In this document: one piece after another, positions 18,112-27,432 of the stretch
How the letters are laid out: each line of letters starts with the position of its first letter
Position numbering within the stretch: the first letter of the stretch is position 1
NCBI RefSeq assembly: GCF_012277275.1
Contig: NZ_CP051155.1
Coordinates: 744,001 to 808,000, forward strand
DNA from: Gephyromycinifex aptenodytis
GTDB lineage: Bacteria > Actinomycetota > Actinomycetes > Actinomycetales > Dermatophilaceae
DNA: 64,000 bases
Direction of reading: 5' to 3'
Notes under the pieces: generated by a model
The model's input: the letters and a program-made list of their open reading frames with translations, nothing else
The model's database searches: none
Told to the model about the DNA's origin: nothing
Program-made: the position numbers and the translations under genes

Positions 18112-18594
18112 CTACTCCGCGTCGCTGAGGGCAGCGGCCAAAAGCCGCAGCACTGCCGCGACAGAGGCATCCCGCACTCCGGAGCGACCCGCCTGAGCAT
18201 CCAGGTCGAGGCGTTCCACCCGCGAACGTTCGCCACACACGGCGATGAAGACCGTACCGGCCGGGTGGCCGTCGGCAGGTCCGGGCCCGGCTACCCCGGT
18301 GGTGGCAACACCCCAGTCGGCACCCAGCAGGTCCCGAACCCCGCGCGCGAGTTGCACGGCGACTTCGGCTTGCACCGGACCCCCCGCGCTCAGTAGCGCC
18401 GGGTCGACACCGACGACACCGGCTTTGACGTCCGTGGCGTAGGCGACGACGCCGCCGCGCACCACGGCGGAGGATCCCGAGATCTCGGTCAATGCTGCGC
18501 ACACCAGCCCGCCGGTCAGCGACTCGGCCACCGCGAGAGTCTCCTGACGGGCCAGTAGTCGGGACAGGGCATCGCGGGCCGGGTCATCAGTCAC
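18112..18594 (-). CDS. cinA: CinA C-terminal domain protein, NMN amidohydrolase
   Basis: Nicotinamide-nucleotide amidase (PncC type), converting NMN to nicotinate mononucleotide in NAD recycling. Only the CinA C-terminal domain is present (160 aa), with the signature [17 protein letters not shown] (about residues 20-36), [12 protein letters not shown] and [19 protein letters not shown]. The N-terminal MoaB-like domain of full CinA is absent, as usual for the stand-alone enzyme. GTG 18594 has AGGAG 6 nt ahead and overlaps the pgsA 3' end by 8 bases; an upstream in-frame start would lie further inside pgsA. Confidence 0.92.
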   Translation of the reverse strand: MTDDPARDALSRLLARQETLAVAESLTGGLVCAALTEISGSSAVVRGGVVAYATDVKAGVVGVDPALLSAGGPVQAEVAVQLARGVRDLLGADWGVATTGVAGPGPADGHPAGTVFIAVCGERSRVERLDLDAQAGRSGVRDASVAAVLRLLAAALSDAE

Positions 18595-19180
18595 GACGTT
18601 CTCCTGCCACGAGTCGACGGGCTTGCAGAACATAGTCGATGCCCGTCCAGACCGTGACGAGCACCGCAGCCGCCATCACCACCACGCCGATCCAATGCCA
18701 GAACCCCAGCAGCGGAGTCACGAAGAGTCCCAACGCGACTGCCTGCAGCGTGGTCTTGAGTTTGCCGCCCTTACTGGCCGGCATCACGCCGTGTTTGATG
18801 ACAACGAAGCGCAGCACCGTGATGCCGATCTCGCGCACCAGGACCACGATCGTGACCCACCACCACAGATGCCCGATGATCGACAACCCGATGAAGGCCA
18901 TCCCGGTCAGCGCCTTGTCGGCAATGGGATCGGCGATCTTTCCGAAGTCGGTGATGAGCCCCTTGGCGCGGGCGATGTCGCCGTCGAGCCGGTCGGTGAT
19001 CATCGCTACGACGAACACCCCGAACGCCCACCAGCGCCAGGTCGCTTCCATTCCGCCCTCGCGCAGCAGCAACCATCCGAAGACCGGAACCAGGAAGATC
19101 CGCAGCATGGTCAGCGCGTTGGCGATGTTCCAGGGGCTGACGACCGCCGCTGCGGTGGCTGCCGGTTGGTGCTCGTTCAT
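18587..19180 (-). CDS. pgsA: CDP-diacylglycerol--glycerol-3-phosphate 3-phosphatidyltransferase
   Basis: Membrane enzyme making phosphatidylglycerol phosphate, the precursor of phosphatidylglycerol and cardiolipin. The CDP-alcohol phosphatidyltransferase motif is complete: [19 protein letters not shown] followed by IADPIADK, giving D-x2-DG-x2-AR-x8-G-x3-D-x3-D around residues 62-84. Four to six hydrophobic helices surround it. Length 197 aa. ATG 19180 overlaps the rimO stop (ATGA), and the 3' end overlaps cinA, so rimO-pgsA-cinA are translationally coupled. Another CDP-alcohol transferase function cannot be excluded by sequence alone, but the position argues for PgsA. Confidence 0.92.
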   Translation of the reverse strand: MNEHQPAATAAAVVSPWNIANALTMLRIFLVPVFGWLLLREGGMEATWRWWAFGVFVVAMITDRLDGDIARAKGLITDFGKIADPIADKALTGMAFIGLSIIGHLWWWVTIVVLVREIGITVLRFVVIKHGVMPASKGGKLKTTLQAVALGLFVTPLLGFWHWIGVVVMAAAVLVTVWTGIDYVLQARRLVAGERRD

Positions 19181-20613
19181 GAGTCGGCCTCATCCACCTG
19201 CACGTGCAGGTCCACACCTTCGGCGTCCACAACCTGCCCGGTCACGATCGTGCCGACCTCATGGTAGGTGTCCAGTAGGCACACGCCATCGACCTCAGGT
19301 CCCTGGTGCGCGGCCCGACCGACCGAGATCGGGCCCTCTTCGCCTTCTTCCACACCCTCGACGAGCACCTGGACCTGCTCGCCGATGCGTTCCAGCGCCC
19401 GCTGTGTCATCAACTCTTCCACCAGGTCGGCGATGCGCTCCCGGCGTTGTTCGATCACGTCCTCATCGAGTTTGTGCCCGGCCGAAGCCGCCTCGGTGCC
19501 GTCCTCGTCGGAGTACCCGAACACGCCGACGACATCGAGCTGGGCACGGGTGAGGAAGTCCGCCAGGATGTCGACGTCTTCTTCACTCTCCCCGGGGAAT
19601 CCGACGATGACATTGGAACGGATCCCGGCCTGCGGTGCCAGATCACGGATCCGGTCGATGAGGGACAGGAAGTCCTCAGGGGAGCCGAACCGGCGCATGG
19701 CGCGCAGCAGGGTCGGGCTGGCGTGCTGGAAAGACATGTCGAAGTACGGGACCACCCCGGGAGTGCCGGCAATTGCTTCCAGCAGCCCCGGACGCGTCTC
19801 TGCCGGTTGCAGGTAGGAGACCCGCACCCGCTCGATCCCCTCGATGGCACTCAACTCCGGTAGCAGCGCCTCCAGCAAGCGCAGGTCACCCAGGTCCTTG
19901 CCGTAAGAGGTGGAGTTCTCGCTCACGAGGAAGACTTCGCGCACGCCCTGCTCGGCCAACCAGCGCGCCTCGGCGATGACCTCGGTGGGGCGACGGGAGA
20001 CGAACGAGCCGCGGAATGCCGGGATCGCGCAGAAGGCGCACCGGCGGTCGCAACCGCTGGCGATCTTCAGCGGCGCCCACGGTGCCGAGCCCAAGCGGGC
20101 GCGGGGGGCGAACCCATCCGGCTGATTGCTGTGTCCCGGCACGCTTACCGACGCGGAGGCAGCTTGGCGTTCCACCGGTGAGAGAGGCAGCAGAGTGCGA
20201 CGGTCTCGCGGCGCATGCGAGGCCGGCGCCCCGCCGGCCAGGATCGAACGCAGATGTTCGGACATGTCGGTGTAGGAGTCGAACCCCAACACGGCGTCAG
20301 CCTCGGGCAGTTCCGCTGCCAACTGTTCGCCGTACCGTTCGGCCAGACAACCTACTGCCACGACCTTCTGCGTCTTGCCGCTGTCTTTGAGGTCGGCCGT
20401 TTCCAAAAGCGCGTCGATGGAGTCCTTCTTGGCCTGCTCGACGAAGCCGCAGGTGTTGACCAGTGCGACGTCGGCATCTGCCGGGTCCTCTACCAGGGTC
20501 CAACCGCCCTCGCGCAGCCGCCCGGCCAACTCCTCGGAGTCGACATCGTTTCGAGCGCACCCCAGGGTGACGACAGCAACTGATCCGTGAGTTTTGCCGT
20601 CTTCGCCCATCAT
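19177..20613 (-). CDS. rimO: Ribosomal protein S12 methylthiotransferase
   Basis: Radical-SAM enzyme that methylthiolates the conserved Asp of ribosomal protein S12. The UPF0004 domain has [21 protein letters not shown] and GCLAERY. The radical-SAM domain has [11 protein letters not shown] (CxxxCxxC), and a C-terminal TRAM domain follows. GCARN rather than GCQMN separates it from the MiaB paralogue encoded at 7.1-8.7 kb. I chose ATG 20613 because TAGAGT at 20621-20626 ends 7 nt before it (leaderless); GTG 20622 is an alternative 3 codons upstream. First gene of a rimO-pgsA-cinA-clgR row. Length 478 aa. Confidence 0.95.
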   Translation of the reverse strand: MMGEDGKTHGSVAVVTLGCARNDVDSEELAGRLREGGWTLVEDPADADVALVNTCGFVEQAKKDSIDALLETADLKDSGKTQKVVAVGCLAERYGEQLAAELPEADAVLGFDSYTDMSEHLRSILAGGAPASHAPRDRRTLLPLSPVERQAASASVSVPGHSNQPDGFAPRARLGSAPWAPLKIASGCDRRCAFCAIPAFRGSFVSRRPTEVIAEARWLAEQGVREVFLVSENSTSYGKDLGDLRLLEALLPELSAIEGIERVRVSYLQPAETRPGLLEAIAGTPGVVPYFDMSFQHASPTLLRAMRRFGSPEDFLSLIDRIRDLAPQAGIRSNVIVGFPGESEEDVDILADFLTRAQLDVVGVFGYSDEDGTEAASAGHKLDEDVIEQRRERIADLVEELMTQRALERIGEQVQVLVEGVEEGEEGPISVGRAAHQGPEVDGVCLLDTYHEVGTIVTGQVVDAEGVDLHVQVDEADS

Positions 20614-20620
20614 GGCCCCC

Positions 20621-20626
20621 ACTCTA
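20621..20626 (-). promoter_or_regulatory. -10 box, probable leaderless rimO mRNA
   Basis: TAGAGT on the minus strand ends 7 nt before ATG 20613. A 14-bp near-palindrome, CGTGGTGAACCACG (20627-20640), directly abuts its upstream side. Confidence 0.5.
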
Positions 20627-20674
20627 CGTGGTGAACCACGACGCCGACCCCTGGCCCGGTGGCACGCTGGGGCG

Positions 20675-21838
20675 ATGACGGCACCGCAAATCCCGCTCCT
20701 GTTCGATGCTCACAACGACCTACCGTGGGCGGCCCGAGAGCTCACCGGAGGTGACTGGAACGCGCTGAACCTGCAGCACGGCTCCCCCACCCAGACCGAC
20801 CTGCCGCGCCTGGCTGCAGGCGGAGTCGGAGCCCAGTTCTGGTCGGTCTTCGTGCCCGGGACGTTGCCCGAACCGCAGGCCGTCGCGGTCACCTTGCAGC
20901 AGATCGACGCCGTGCACCGACTGCTCGCCGCCCACCCCGAGACGTTCGCCCTGGCACGAACGGCTGATGACATCGCGCAGGCGCGCGCCAGCGCCCGGAT
21001 CGCCTCGCTGTTGGGCGCTGAAGGTGGACACAGCATCGGTTCGTCCTTGGCGGTGTTGCGCATGTTGCACCTGCTCGGCGTCGGCTACCTGACGCTGACC
21101 CACAACGAACACCTGCCGTGGGCCGACTGCGCGGTTCGCCCACCGCGGCTGCACGGGCTCTCTCCATTCGGGCGAGCCGTGGTGGTGGAGATGAACCGAC
21201 TCGGGATGCTGGTGGACCTGTCCCACACCTCCCCGGACACCATGCGTGCGGCGTTGGAGACCTCCGCAGCGCCCATCGTGTTCACCCACTCCGGGGCTCG
21301 TGCGCTGTGCGATCACCCCCGCAATGTGCCCGACGACATCCTGCAGCAGATGGCCGCAAGCGGCGGGGTCTGCTGCGCCACCTTCGTGCCGGCTTTCTGC
21401 TCCCCGGCGCGCTATGCCTGGGAGGCGCAGGTCGACGAACAGGCGGCCGAAGCCGGAATCGACACCGAGAACCACGCGGTTCTGCTGGACTTCGCACTGC
21501 GCCGTGTGGGCCCACCCCCGCCGGTCGGGGTCGCCGAGGTGGCCGACCATGTAGAGCACCTCCGGGAGGTTGCCGGGGTAGAACATGTCGGCATCGGCGC
21601 CGACTTCGACGGAACAGCGATGCTGCCGGAGGGTTTGCAGGATGTGAGCGGCTACCCGCGCCTCTTCGCCGCCCTCGAAGAGCGCGGCTGGAGTAGGCAG
21701 GAACGAGCGCTCCTGGCCGGCGGGAACCTGCTGCGGGTGCTTGAGGACGCGCACAGCCACGCCCGCGGGCGTACCGATGAGCCCAATCTGGCCACCATCG
21801 AAACCCTTGACCAGGCGGTTGAACCAGACCCGGCGTGA
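20675..21838 (+). CDS. Membrane-dipeptidase family (M19) dipeptidase
   Basis: Zinc dipeptidase of the renal-dipeptidase family, 387 aa, cleaving dipeptides including some D-amino-acid or dehydro substrates. Metal-binding HxD is seen in [15 protein letters not shown] near the N-terminus. The other metal ligands sit in [24 protein letters not shown] and [21 protein letters not shown], and [11 protein letters not shown] carries the late conserved Asp. There is no signal peptide, so it is probably cytoplasmic. ATG 20675 gives an N-terminus just before the HxD motif; the upstream open frame overlaps rimO antisense and is not conserved. It is divergent from rimO and convergent with the lipoprotein gene. 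Confidence 0.9.
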   Translation: MTAPQIPLLFDAHNDLPWAARELTGGDWNALNLQHGSPTQTDLPRLAAGGVGAQFWSVFVPGTLPEPQAVAVTLQQIDAVHRLLAAHPETFALARTADDIAQARASARIASLLGAEGGHSIGSSLAVLRMLHLLGVGYLTLTHNEHLPWADCAVRPPRLHGLSPFGRAVVVEMNRLGMLVDLSHTSPDTMRAALETSAAPIVFTHSGARALCDHPRNVPDDILQQMAASGGVCCATFVPAFCSPARYAWEAQVDEQAAEAGIDTENHAVLLDFALRRVGPPPPVGVAEVADHVEHLREVAGVEHVGIGADFDGTAMLPEGLQDVSGYPRLFAALEERGWSRQERALLAGGNLLRVLEDAHSHARGRTDEPNLATIETLDQAVEPDPA

Positions 21839-21866
21839 GCAGGGGGCCCGGACGTGAGCCGGGTAG

Positions 21867-22745
21867 CTAGTCGGTCGGCGTCGACTGCGGCAAGGCGCAG
21901 CGCCCGGCGTCGCCGGGACGTAGGTTCTGGGAGATCCAGGTGGCCAGGGCGCTGGCCGTGGCTGTCCCCGTCTCGTGTTCCCCGTCCTTGGGCTGGGTCA
22001 TCAGCGCCACCGCCACCTGCCCCTCGCCCCGATCCAGCAGACCGATCTGGCGGACGAGGTAGCCGTGCGCACTCGGCCCCCACCCACCCTTGAATGCCGA
22101 CCCTGGCAGCTTCCCCAACCCCCACGCCTGCTCCGGGGTCACCTGGCCCATCGGTGCAAGCACGCGGGTTGCCTCAGGTTCGCAGGGCAGCGCCGCCGTG
22201 AAACGGGCGGAGTCACTCACCGTCCAGGAGGTGCGCCCGAAACCACGCCGCACGCCCCGCTCGTCCTGTGCCACCTGGGTGCGGGTGTCACCCGCATCGC
22301 GCAAGAGTGCCTCGACCTTGCTGCTGGCCCGCTGGACATCGCCCAGGCTGCGCCACAACTGGGCAGCCGCGTCATTGTCGGACACGGTCAGCGCAGCCGT
22401 GGTCCACACTTTCTCTTTGTCTTCATCGCCTTCGGCGTCCAGGGCCGCAGCCAGCGCGATGGGGACCTTCATAGTCGACCAGGCGTCGTCGTCGGTGGTG
22501 AAGCCGAGGTGCTGCACTTTCTCCGGCTGCCCTACCGGCGCCCACGCCACCGCGATCTGCCCACCTGCCGTGCTGGCTAGCGCCGCGAAAGAGGCCGACA
22601 ACTCATTCGCCTGCGTCTGGGCGGCGGCGGCCCGGCTGGCGGCGTCGCTGACGACGAACGGCTCAGGTGGAATCCCTGAACACCCGGCTAGGGAGACAGA
22701 ACCGGCGAGCACGGCCACGAACAACCATGAAGAGCATGCCCTCAT
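21867..22745 (-). CDS. Lipoprotein with class A beta-lactamase-like fold
   Basis: Probable membrane-anchored serine hydrolase of the class A beta-lactamase/D,D-peptidase superfamily, 292 aa. It starts with a lipoprotein signal (hydrophobic core, lipobox SLAGC with the modified Cys near residue 22). The three catalytic elements are present: STMK (S-x-x-K, about residues 91-94), SDN (about 121-123) and KGG (about 218-220). The Glu of the omega loop typical of true class A lactamases is not evident, so beta-lactam hydrolysis is uncertain and a cell-wall peptidase or penicillin-binding role is as likely. ATG 22745 overlaps the ftsK stop by 4 bases, so it is coupled to ftsK. It is not identifiable as a named family by eye. 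Confidence 0.75.
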   Translation of the reverse strand: MRACSSWLFVAVLAGSVSLAGCSGIPPEPFVVSDAASRAAAAQTQANELSASFAALASTAGGQIAVAWAPVGQPEKVQHLGFTTDDDAWSTMKVPIALAAALDAEGDEDKEKVWTTAALTVSDNDAAAQLWRSLGDVQRASSKVEALLRDAGDTRTQVAQDERGVRRGFGRTSWTVSDSARFTAALPCEPEATRVLAPMGQVTPEQAWGLGKLPGSAFKGGWGPSAHGYLVRQIGLLDRGEGQVAVALMTQPKDGEHETGTATASALATWISQNLRPGDAGRCALPQSTPTD

Positions 22746-25489
22746 CGCCCTGCGTCGCGCCCCGTCAGAGCCCAGGCATCCTCGCTGTCCTCGTCCTCGT
22801 CCGCGCCGTCGTACCAGGCTTCCTCAGTCCCAGCATCGGCTGTGGGCTCGGCTGCGGGGCTCGGCTCCGCCGGGGTGTCTCCGCGCAACATCGCCAACGT
22901 CTCGGCCAGGTCGTCGGGCTTCACCAACACATCGCGCGCTTTGCTGCCTTCGGAGGGGCCCACGATGTTGCGTGATTCGAGTAGGTCCATCAGGCGCCCA
23001 GCCTTGGCGAACCCGACCCGCAGCTTGCGCTGCAGCATCGAGGTGGAGCCGAACTGGGTGGAGATGATCTGCTCAGCCGCAGCCAGGAGCAACTCCAGAT
23101 CGTCCCCGATGTCTTCGTCGACGTGCTTCTTCTCCGCCTTGAGCGTGACGTCTTCGCGGTAGTTCGGCTTCAGCTGGCCGGTGACATGCTCGACCACCTG
23201 GTGAATCTCGGACTCGGTGACCCACGCCCCCTGCACACGCATGGGCTTGTTGACGCCCATCGGTAGGAACAGTGCATCGCCCTGTCCGATGAGCTTCTCG
23301 GCCCCCGGCTGGTCCAACACCACACGGGAGTCGGCCAGCGAACTCGTCGCGAACGCCATCCGGCTGGGCACATTGGCCTTGATCAGACCCGTCACCACGT
23401 CGACGCTCGGGCGCTGCGTGGCAAGGACCAGGTGGATGCCGGCGGCGCGCGCCAGCTGGGTGATTCGCACGATCGACTCTTCGACGTCGCGGGGGGCCAC
23501 CATCATCAGGTCGGCGAGCTCATCCACGACAACCAGCAGGTAGGGGTAGGGCTGCAGCACCCGCTCCGAACCTGGCAGCGGGGTCGCTGCACCCGTGCGC
23601 ACCGCCTTGTTGAAGTCGTCGATGTGCTTGAACCCGAACGCGGCCAGGTCGTCATAGCGAGCGTCCATCTCGCGCACCACCCACTGCAGGGCCTCGGCGG
23701 CCTTCTTGGGGTTGGTGATGATCGGGGTGATCAAGTGTGGGATGCCGTCGTAGGCCGTCAGTTCCACCCGTTTGGGGTCGACCAGGATGAGCCGCACCTC
23801 ATCGGGGGTGCTGCGCATCAGGATCGAGGTGATCATCGAGTTGACGAAGCTGCTCTTACCCGAGCCGGTCGCCCCAGCGACCAGCAGGTGCGGCATCTTG
23901 GCAAGGTTGGCGATGACATAGCCGCCCTCGACGTCCTTGCCCACACCCATCACCATCGGGTGGGTATTGCGGTGGGCCACCTGGCTGCGCAGCACATCGC
24001 CCAGGCTGACCTTCTCGCGGTCGGCGTTGGGGATCTCGATACCGATGGCCGACTTGCCCGGGATGGGGGACAGGATTCGCACATCCGCGCTGGCCACCGA
24101 GTAGGCGATGTTCTTGCTCAAGGCGGTGACCCGCTCCACCTTGACGCCGGGGCCCAACTCCACCTCGTACCGGGTGACCGTCGGGCCACGTGAGAAGCCC
24201 GTCACCTGGGCATCGATCCCGAACTGGTCGAGCACGCTCGTCAAGGATTCCACGACCTGGTCGTTGACGGCGCTGCGGGTCTTATGCGGAGAACCCGGTT
24301 CCAGGATCGCCTGGTCGGGCAAGGTGTAGGTGACGTCGCCGGTGATGACCAGTTGCTCCACCCGCTGCGGGAGGGGCTCGGTGGGCGGCGCTTCCAACGT
24401 CTTGGCTTCGACTCGCGCCGGTGCGCTCGGGCGCGGCTCCGGGTGGGCTACCGCCTTGGGTGTAGGCGCCGCGGCGGCCGGCTCGCTGCGTTGCGCGGGC
24501 GCTTCTGCAGGCGGGGCTTGCTCGTCTTTGGCCGGGCGCCGACTGGCAGCAGAGCCGGAGGCGAGTTTGCGACGCTTGCCACCGTGGACCTGAGCAGCCT
24601 GCTCGAAGGCTTCGTCGCCCACCCGGGGGCCGTCCTGAGCCGAGCGCGAGCGCCGAGCGCCGTTGCGTCGGTTGCCGCCCGAGCTGTCAGAGTCAGCGTC
24701 GGCGGCGTTTCCGCCGCTGGAGCCGAAGAGGTGTTCACCGGCCTCTGCGAGGCGATCACCGATGCGGTGCACAGGGGTGGCTGTGACGACGAGAAGACCG
24801 AAGATACCCAGGAGCACCAGCAACGGGACGGTGCCCCACACTCGCAGCCCGGCCGCGAGCGGAGCTGCCGCGAGATAGCCGATCATCCCGCCGGCCTCGC
24901 GCAGCGCGACGAATCCGGCCGAAGGGGTGGGCGCGCCCGTCGAGAGGTGCACCAGACCGCACACCGAGAACGCCAGGCAGGTCACCCCGATCGTGATCCG
25001 GTTGATGCCCCGCTCGTCATCGGGCCGGTGCAGGATGCGGATCCCGAACAGCAGGAAAACGATAGGAAGCACCAGCGCCACTCGCCCGAAGGTCCCCGCC
25101 GCGACCGCGTGGATCGCGTCCCCGACCGGGCCGACCAAGCCCCACCATTCACGTAGGGCGACGATCAGCGCCAAGGCCACCAGCAGCAGCCCCAGGCCAT
25201 CCCGGCGATGTTCCTGCTCCAAGTCACCGGCGCTGCGACCAACCCGACGAACCGCCCCACCAGTCACATGCGCCACCCCCATCCACGTTCCACGAACTGC
25301 TCGCCACGGCCAACTCGGGCCGTTCTTCACCGGTTTGGCTGCGGTACTCCCCCGCGCACCGCCGCGCGTCGGGCCCTTGGACCCTGCAGATCCCCGCGAC
25401 TGCGCAGGCCGCGCTCCTGAGCGCCCCGACGACGTGCGAGACGATCCTCGTGTCAAAGGGCGGGTAGACGAAGCGTTACGTGAGGCCAC
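22742..25489 (-). CDS. ftsK: DNA translocase FtsK/SpoIIIE
   Basis: Septal DNA pump that clears the chromosome from the division site. At 915 aa: a basic Ser/Arg/Gly-rich N-terminus (1-60), about four transmembrane helices between roughly 95 and 260, and a Pro/Ala-rich linker to about 390. The motor domain has Walker A GATGSGKS near 534-541 and Walker B LLVVVDELADLMM. The C-terminal winged-helix gamma domain (STSMLQRKLRVGFAKAGRLMDLLE) that reads KOPS sites is followed by an acidic tail. The start is GTG 25489; TAACCT ends 6 nt before it, so the mRNA is probably leaderless. The beta-lactamase-like lipoprotein is coupled downstream. Confidence 0.95.
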   Translation of the reverse strand: MASRNASSTRPLTRGSSRTSSGRSGARPAQSRGSAGSKGPTRGGARGSTAAKPVKNGPSWPWRAVRGTWMGVAHVTGGAVRRVGRSAGDLEQEHRRDGLGLLLVALALIVALREWWGLVGPVGDAIHAVAAGTFGRVALVLPIVFLLFGIRILHRPDDERGINRITIGVTCLAFSVCGLVHLSTGAPTPSAGFVALREAGGMIGYLAAAPLAAGLRVWGTVPLLVLLGIFGLLVVTATPVHRIGDRLAEAGEHLFGSSGGNAADADSDSSGGNRRNGARRSRSAQDGPRVGDEAFEQAAQVHGGKRRKLASGSAASRRPAKDEQAPPAEAPAQRSEPAAAAPTPKAVAHPEPRPSAPARVEAKTLEAPPTEPLPQRVEQLVITGDVTYTLPDQAILEPGSPHKTRSAVNDQVVESLTSVLDQFGIDAQVTGFSRGPTVTRYEVELGPGVKVERVTALSKNIAYSVASADVRILSPIPGKSAIGIEIPNADREKVSLGDVLRSQVAHRNTHPMVMGVGKDVEGGYVIANLAKMPHLLVAGATGSGKSSFVNSMITSILMRSTPDEVRLILVDPKRVELTAYDGIPHLITPIITNPKKAAEALQWVVREMDARYDDLAAFGFKHIDDFNKAVRTGAATPLPGSERVLQPYPYLLVVVDELADLMMVAPRDVEESIVRITQLARAAGIHLVLATQRPSVDVVTGLIKANVPSRMAFATSSLADSRVVLDQPGAEKLIGQGDALFLPMGVNKPMRVQGAWVTESEIHQVVEHVTGQLKPNYREDVTLKAEKKHVDEDIGDDLELLLAAAEQIISTQFGSTSMLQRKLRVGFAKAGRLMDLLESRNIVGPSEGSKARDVLVKPDDLAETLAMLRGDTPAEPSPAAEPTADAGTEEAWYDGADEDEDSEDAWALTGRDAGR

Positions 25490-25495
25490 CCTTGC

Positions 25496-25501
25496 AGGTT
25501 A
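25496..25501 (-). promoter_or_regulatory. -10 box, probable leaderless ftsK mRNA
   Basis: TAACCT on the minus strand ends 6 nt before GTG 25489, with TGGACG 16 bases upstream as a possible -35. No ribosome binding site is present at a workable distance. Confidence 0.5.
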
Positions 25502-25695
25502 GGCGACGAGGGACGGGCGTCCAGGGACGTGTCCCCGGCGCGCCGCGCACGCAGGCTCATGCCGGCAAGCCACCACCTCACGCGACAGCACTCGGCAGCG
25601 ACCGCGCATCCGAGCCAGCGCAATCGGCACTGTTAACCAATCTCCTTGCCGTACAGACAAATCCACGACCGTGCGCGAGATCTCTGCAGGTGAGC

Positions 25696-25736
25696 GCCGG
25701 GCGAGCAGGTGATCGAAGTCGCTCTGCTCACCCGGC
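25696..25736. terminator. Terminator after rnj
   Basis: GCCGGG-CGAGCAG (25696-25708) pairs with CTGCTC-A-CCCGGC (25724-25736) with one mismatch and a 15-nt loop. It lies 10 nt beyond the rnj stop and ends the dapA-rnj operon. Confidence 0.7.
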
Positions 25737-25746
25737 GAGAACCGAT

Positions 25747-27432
25747 CTAGGCCTCGATGACCACGGGAATGATCATCGGGCGGCGCCGTAGCTTGCCACC
25801 CACATAGCCACCTACGGTCCGTCGCACCACCTGCTGCAGCTGGTGGGAGTCGGTGACTCCGCGCGCTGTGGACTCCTCGATCGCGCTCTTGATCTGGGCC
25901 GCCACGTTTTCGAACACCGAGGTGTCCTCGGCGAAACCTCGGGCCAGGATCTCCGGGCCGGAGGTGATACGTCCCGTCGAGGAGTCCACCGCGACCACCA
26001 CCGTGATGAACCCTTCGTCGCGAAGGATGCGGCGATCCTTGAGCAACGCCTCTGTTGTGCCGCCCACCGAGGAACCGTCGACATAGACGTAGCCGCAGTC
26101 CACCGCGCCGGTGATCTTGGCGATGCCATCGACCAGGTCGACCACAACGCCGTCCTCGGCCAGCACCACGCGCTCGGCAGCGACACCGGTCTGCTGAGCC
26201 AGGGCGCCGTTGGCGACGAGATGGCGCCACTCGCCGTGCACCGGCATAACGTTGCTGGGCTGGACGATGTTGTAGCAGTAGAGCAGCTCACCGGCGCTGG
26301 CGTGGCCGGATACGTGTACCCGGGCGTTGCCCTTGTGCACGACGTTGGCGCCCAGACGCATGAGCCCGTTGATCACCCGATAGACGGCGTTCTCATTGCC
26401 CGGGATGAGTGAACTGGCCAGAATGACGGTGTCATCCTCACCGACCTCGATCTTGTGATCGCGGTTGGCCATCCGGGACAGCGCCGCCATCGGTTCCCCT
26501 TGGGACCCGGTGCAGATGAGTACCTGCTGGTCCTCGGGGAAGGTGTCGAGCTTCTTGATGTCGACCATCACGCCCGGCGGTACGTGTAGATAACCCAGGT
26601 CTTCCGCGATCCCCATGTTGCGCACCATCGAACGGCCGACGACGGCTACCTTGCGGCCGTTCTGGGCCGCAGCATCCAAGACCTGCTGGACACGGTGCAC
26701 ATGCGAGGAGAAGCAGGCGACGATGATGCGCCGACTGGCTTTGGCAAACACCCGTTCGATGGCCGGGTAGATGTCCTTCTCCGGGGTGGTGAAGCCGGGC
26801 ACCTCAGCGTTCGTGGAGTCGACGAGGAACAGATCGACCCCTTCTTCACCCAGTCGACCGAAGCCGCGCAGGTCGGTCAGGCGCTTATCCAGCGGTAACT
26901 GATCCATCTTGAAGTCACCGGTGTGCAGGATGAGCCCGCCCTCGGTGCGGATCGCTACCGCCAGCGCGTCCGGGATGGAGTGGTTGACAGCCAGGAATTC
27001 ACAGTCGAAGACCCCCAGTTGTTCGCGCTGCCCCTCGGCCACACCCAGGGTGTAGGGCTTGATGCGGTGTTCCTTGAGCTTGGCCTCGACCAGAGCCAAC
27101 GTCAGCGTCGAGCCGACCAGTGGCAAGTCCGGCTTGAGCCGCAGCAGATAGGGCACGGCTCCGATGTGGTCCTCGTGGCCGTGCGTGAGCACGACAGCCT
27201 CGACATCGTCGAGGCGATCCTCGATGTAGGTGAAGTCCGGCAGGATCAGATCGACGCCCGGGTGGTGATCCTCAGGGAAGAGCACCCCACAGTCGACGAT
27301 GAGCAGTCGGCCTTCATGCTCGATCACGGTCATGTTGCGACCGACCTCGCCCAGACCTCCCAGGGCGACGATGCGTACGCCTCCCGGTGGCAGCGGTGGC
27401 GGGGTGGTCAACTCGGGGTGCGGATGGCTCAC
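25747..27432 (-). CDS. rnj: Ribonuclease J
   Basis: Metallo-beta-lactamase/beta-CASP ribonuclease with endo- and 5'-3' exonuclease activity in mRNA decay and rRNA maturation. The zinc motif HGHEDHIG is near residues 84-91, with GDFKMDQ and the beta-CASP region (GSQGEPMAALSRM, HASAGELLY, PVHGEWRHL) in order and the C-terminal domain complete. Length 561 aa. It starts at GTG 27432, overlapping the dapA stop (GTGA). The dapA-rnj pairing is widespread in actinobacteria and has no known metabolic logic. Confidence 0.96.
   Translation of the reverse strand: MSHPHPELTTPPPLPPGGVRIVALGGLGEVGRNMTVIEHEGRLLIVDCGVLFPEDHHPGVDLILPDFTYIEDRLDDVEAVVLTHGHEDHIGAVPYLLRLKPDLPLVGSTLTLALVEAKLKEHRIKPYTLGVAEGQREQLGVFDCEFLAVNHSIPDALAVAIRTEGGLILHTGDFKMDQLPLDKRLTDLRGFGRLGEEGVDLFLVDSTNAEVPGFTTPEKDIYPAIERVFAKASRRIIVACFSSHVHRVQQVLDAAAQNGRKVAVVGRSMVRNMGIAEDLGYLHVPPGVMVDIKKLDTFPEDQQVLICTGSQGEPMAALSRMANRDHKIEVGEDDTVILASSLIPGNENAVYRVINGLMRLGANVVHKGNARVHVSGHASAGELLYCYNIVQPSNVMPVHGEWRHLVANGALAQQTGVAAERVVLAEDGVVVDLVDGIAKITGAVDCGYVYVDGSSVGGTTEALLKDRRILRDEGFITVVVAVDSSTGRITSGPEILARGFAEDTSVFENVAAQIKSAIEESTARGVTDSHQLQQVVRRTVGGYVGGKLRRRPMIIPVVIEA

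Noticed and set aside
17997-18130. Search for a ClgR operator in front of clgR
   Set aside because: No CGC-N5-GCG type palindrome with flanking match was found; TTCGCC/GGCGAT near 18230 has the wrong spacing.
25488-25512. AGGTTAGGC before ftsK, considered as a second IdeR/DtxR site
   Set aside because: Only one half resembles the consensus; the other half is unrelated. A similar partial match before dapB was rejected for the same reason.
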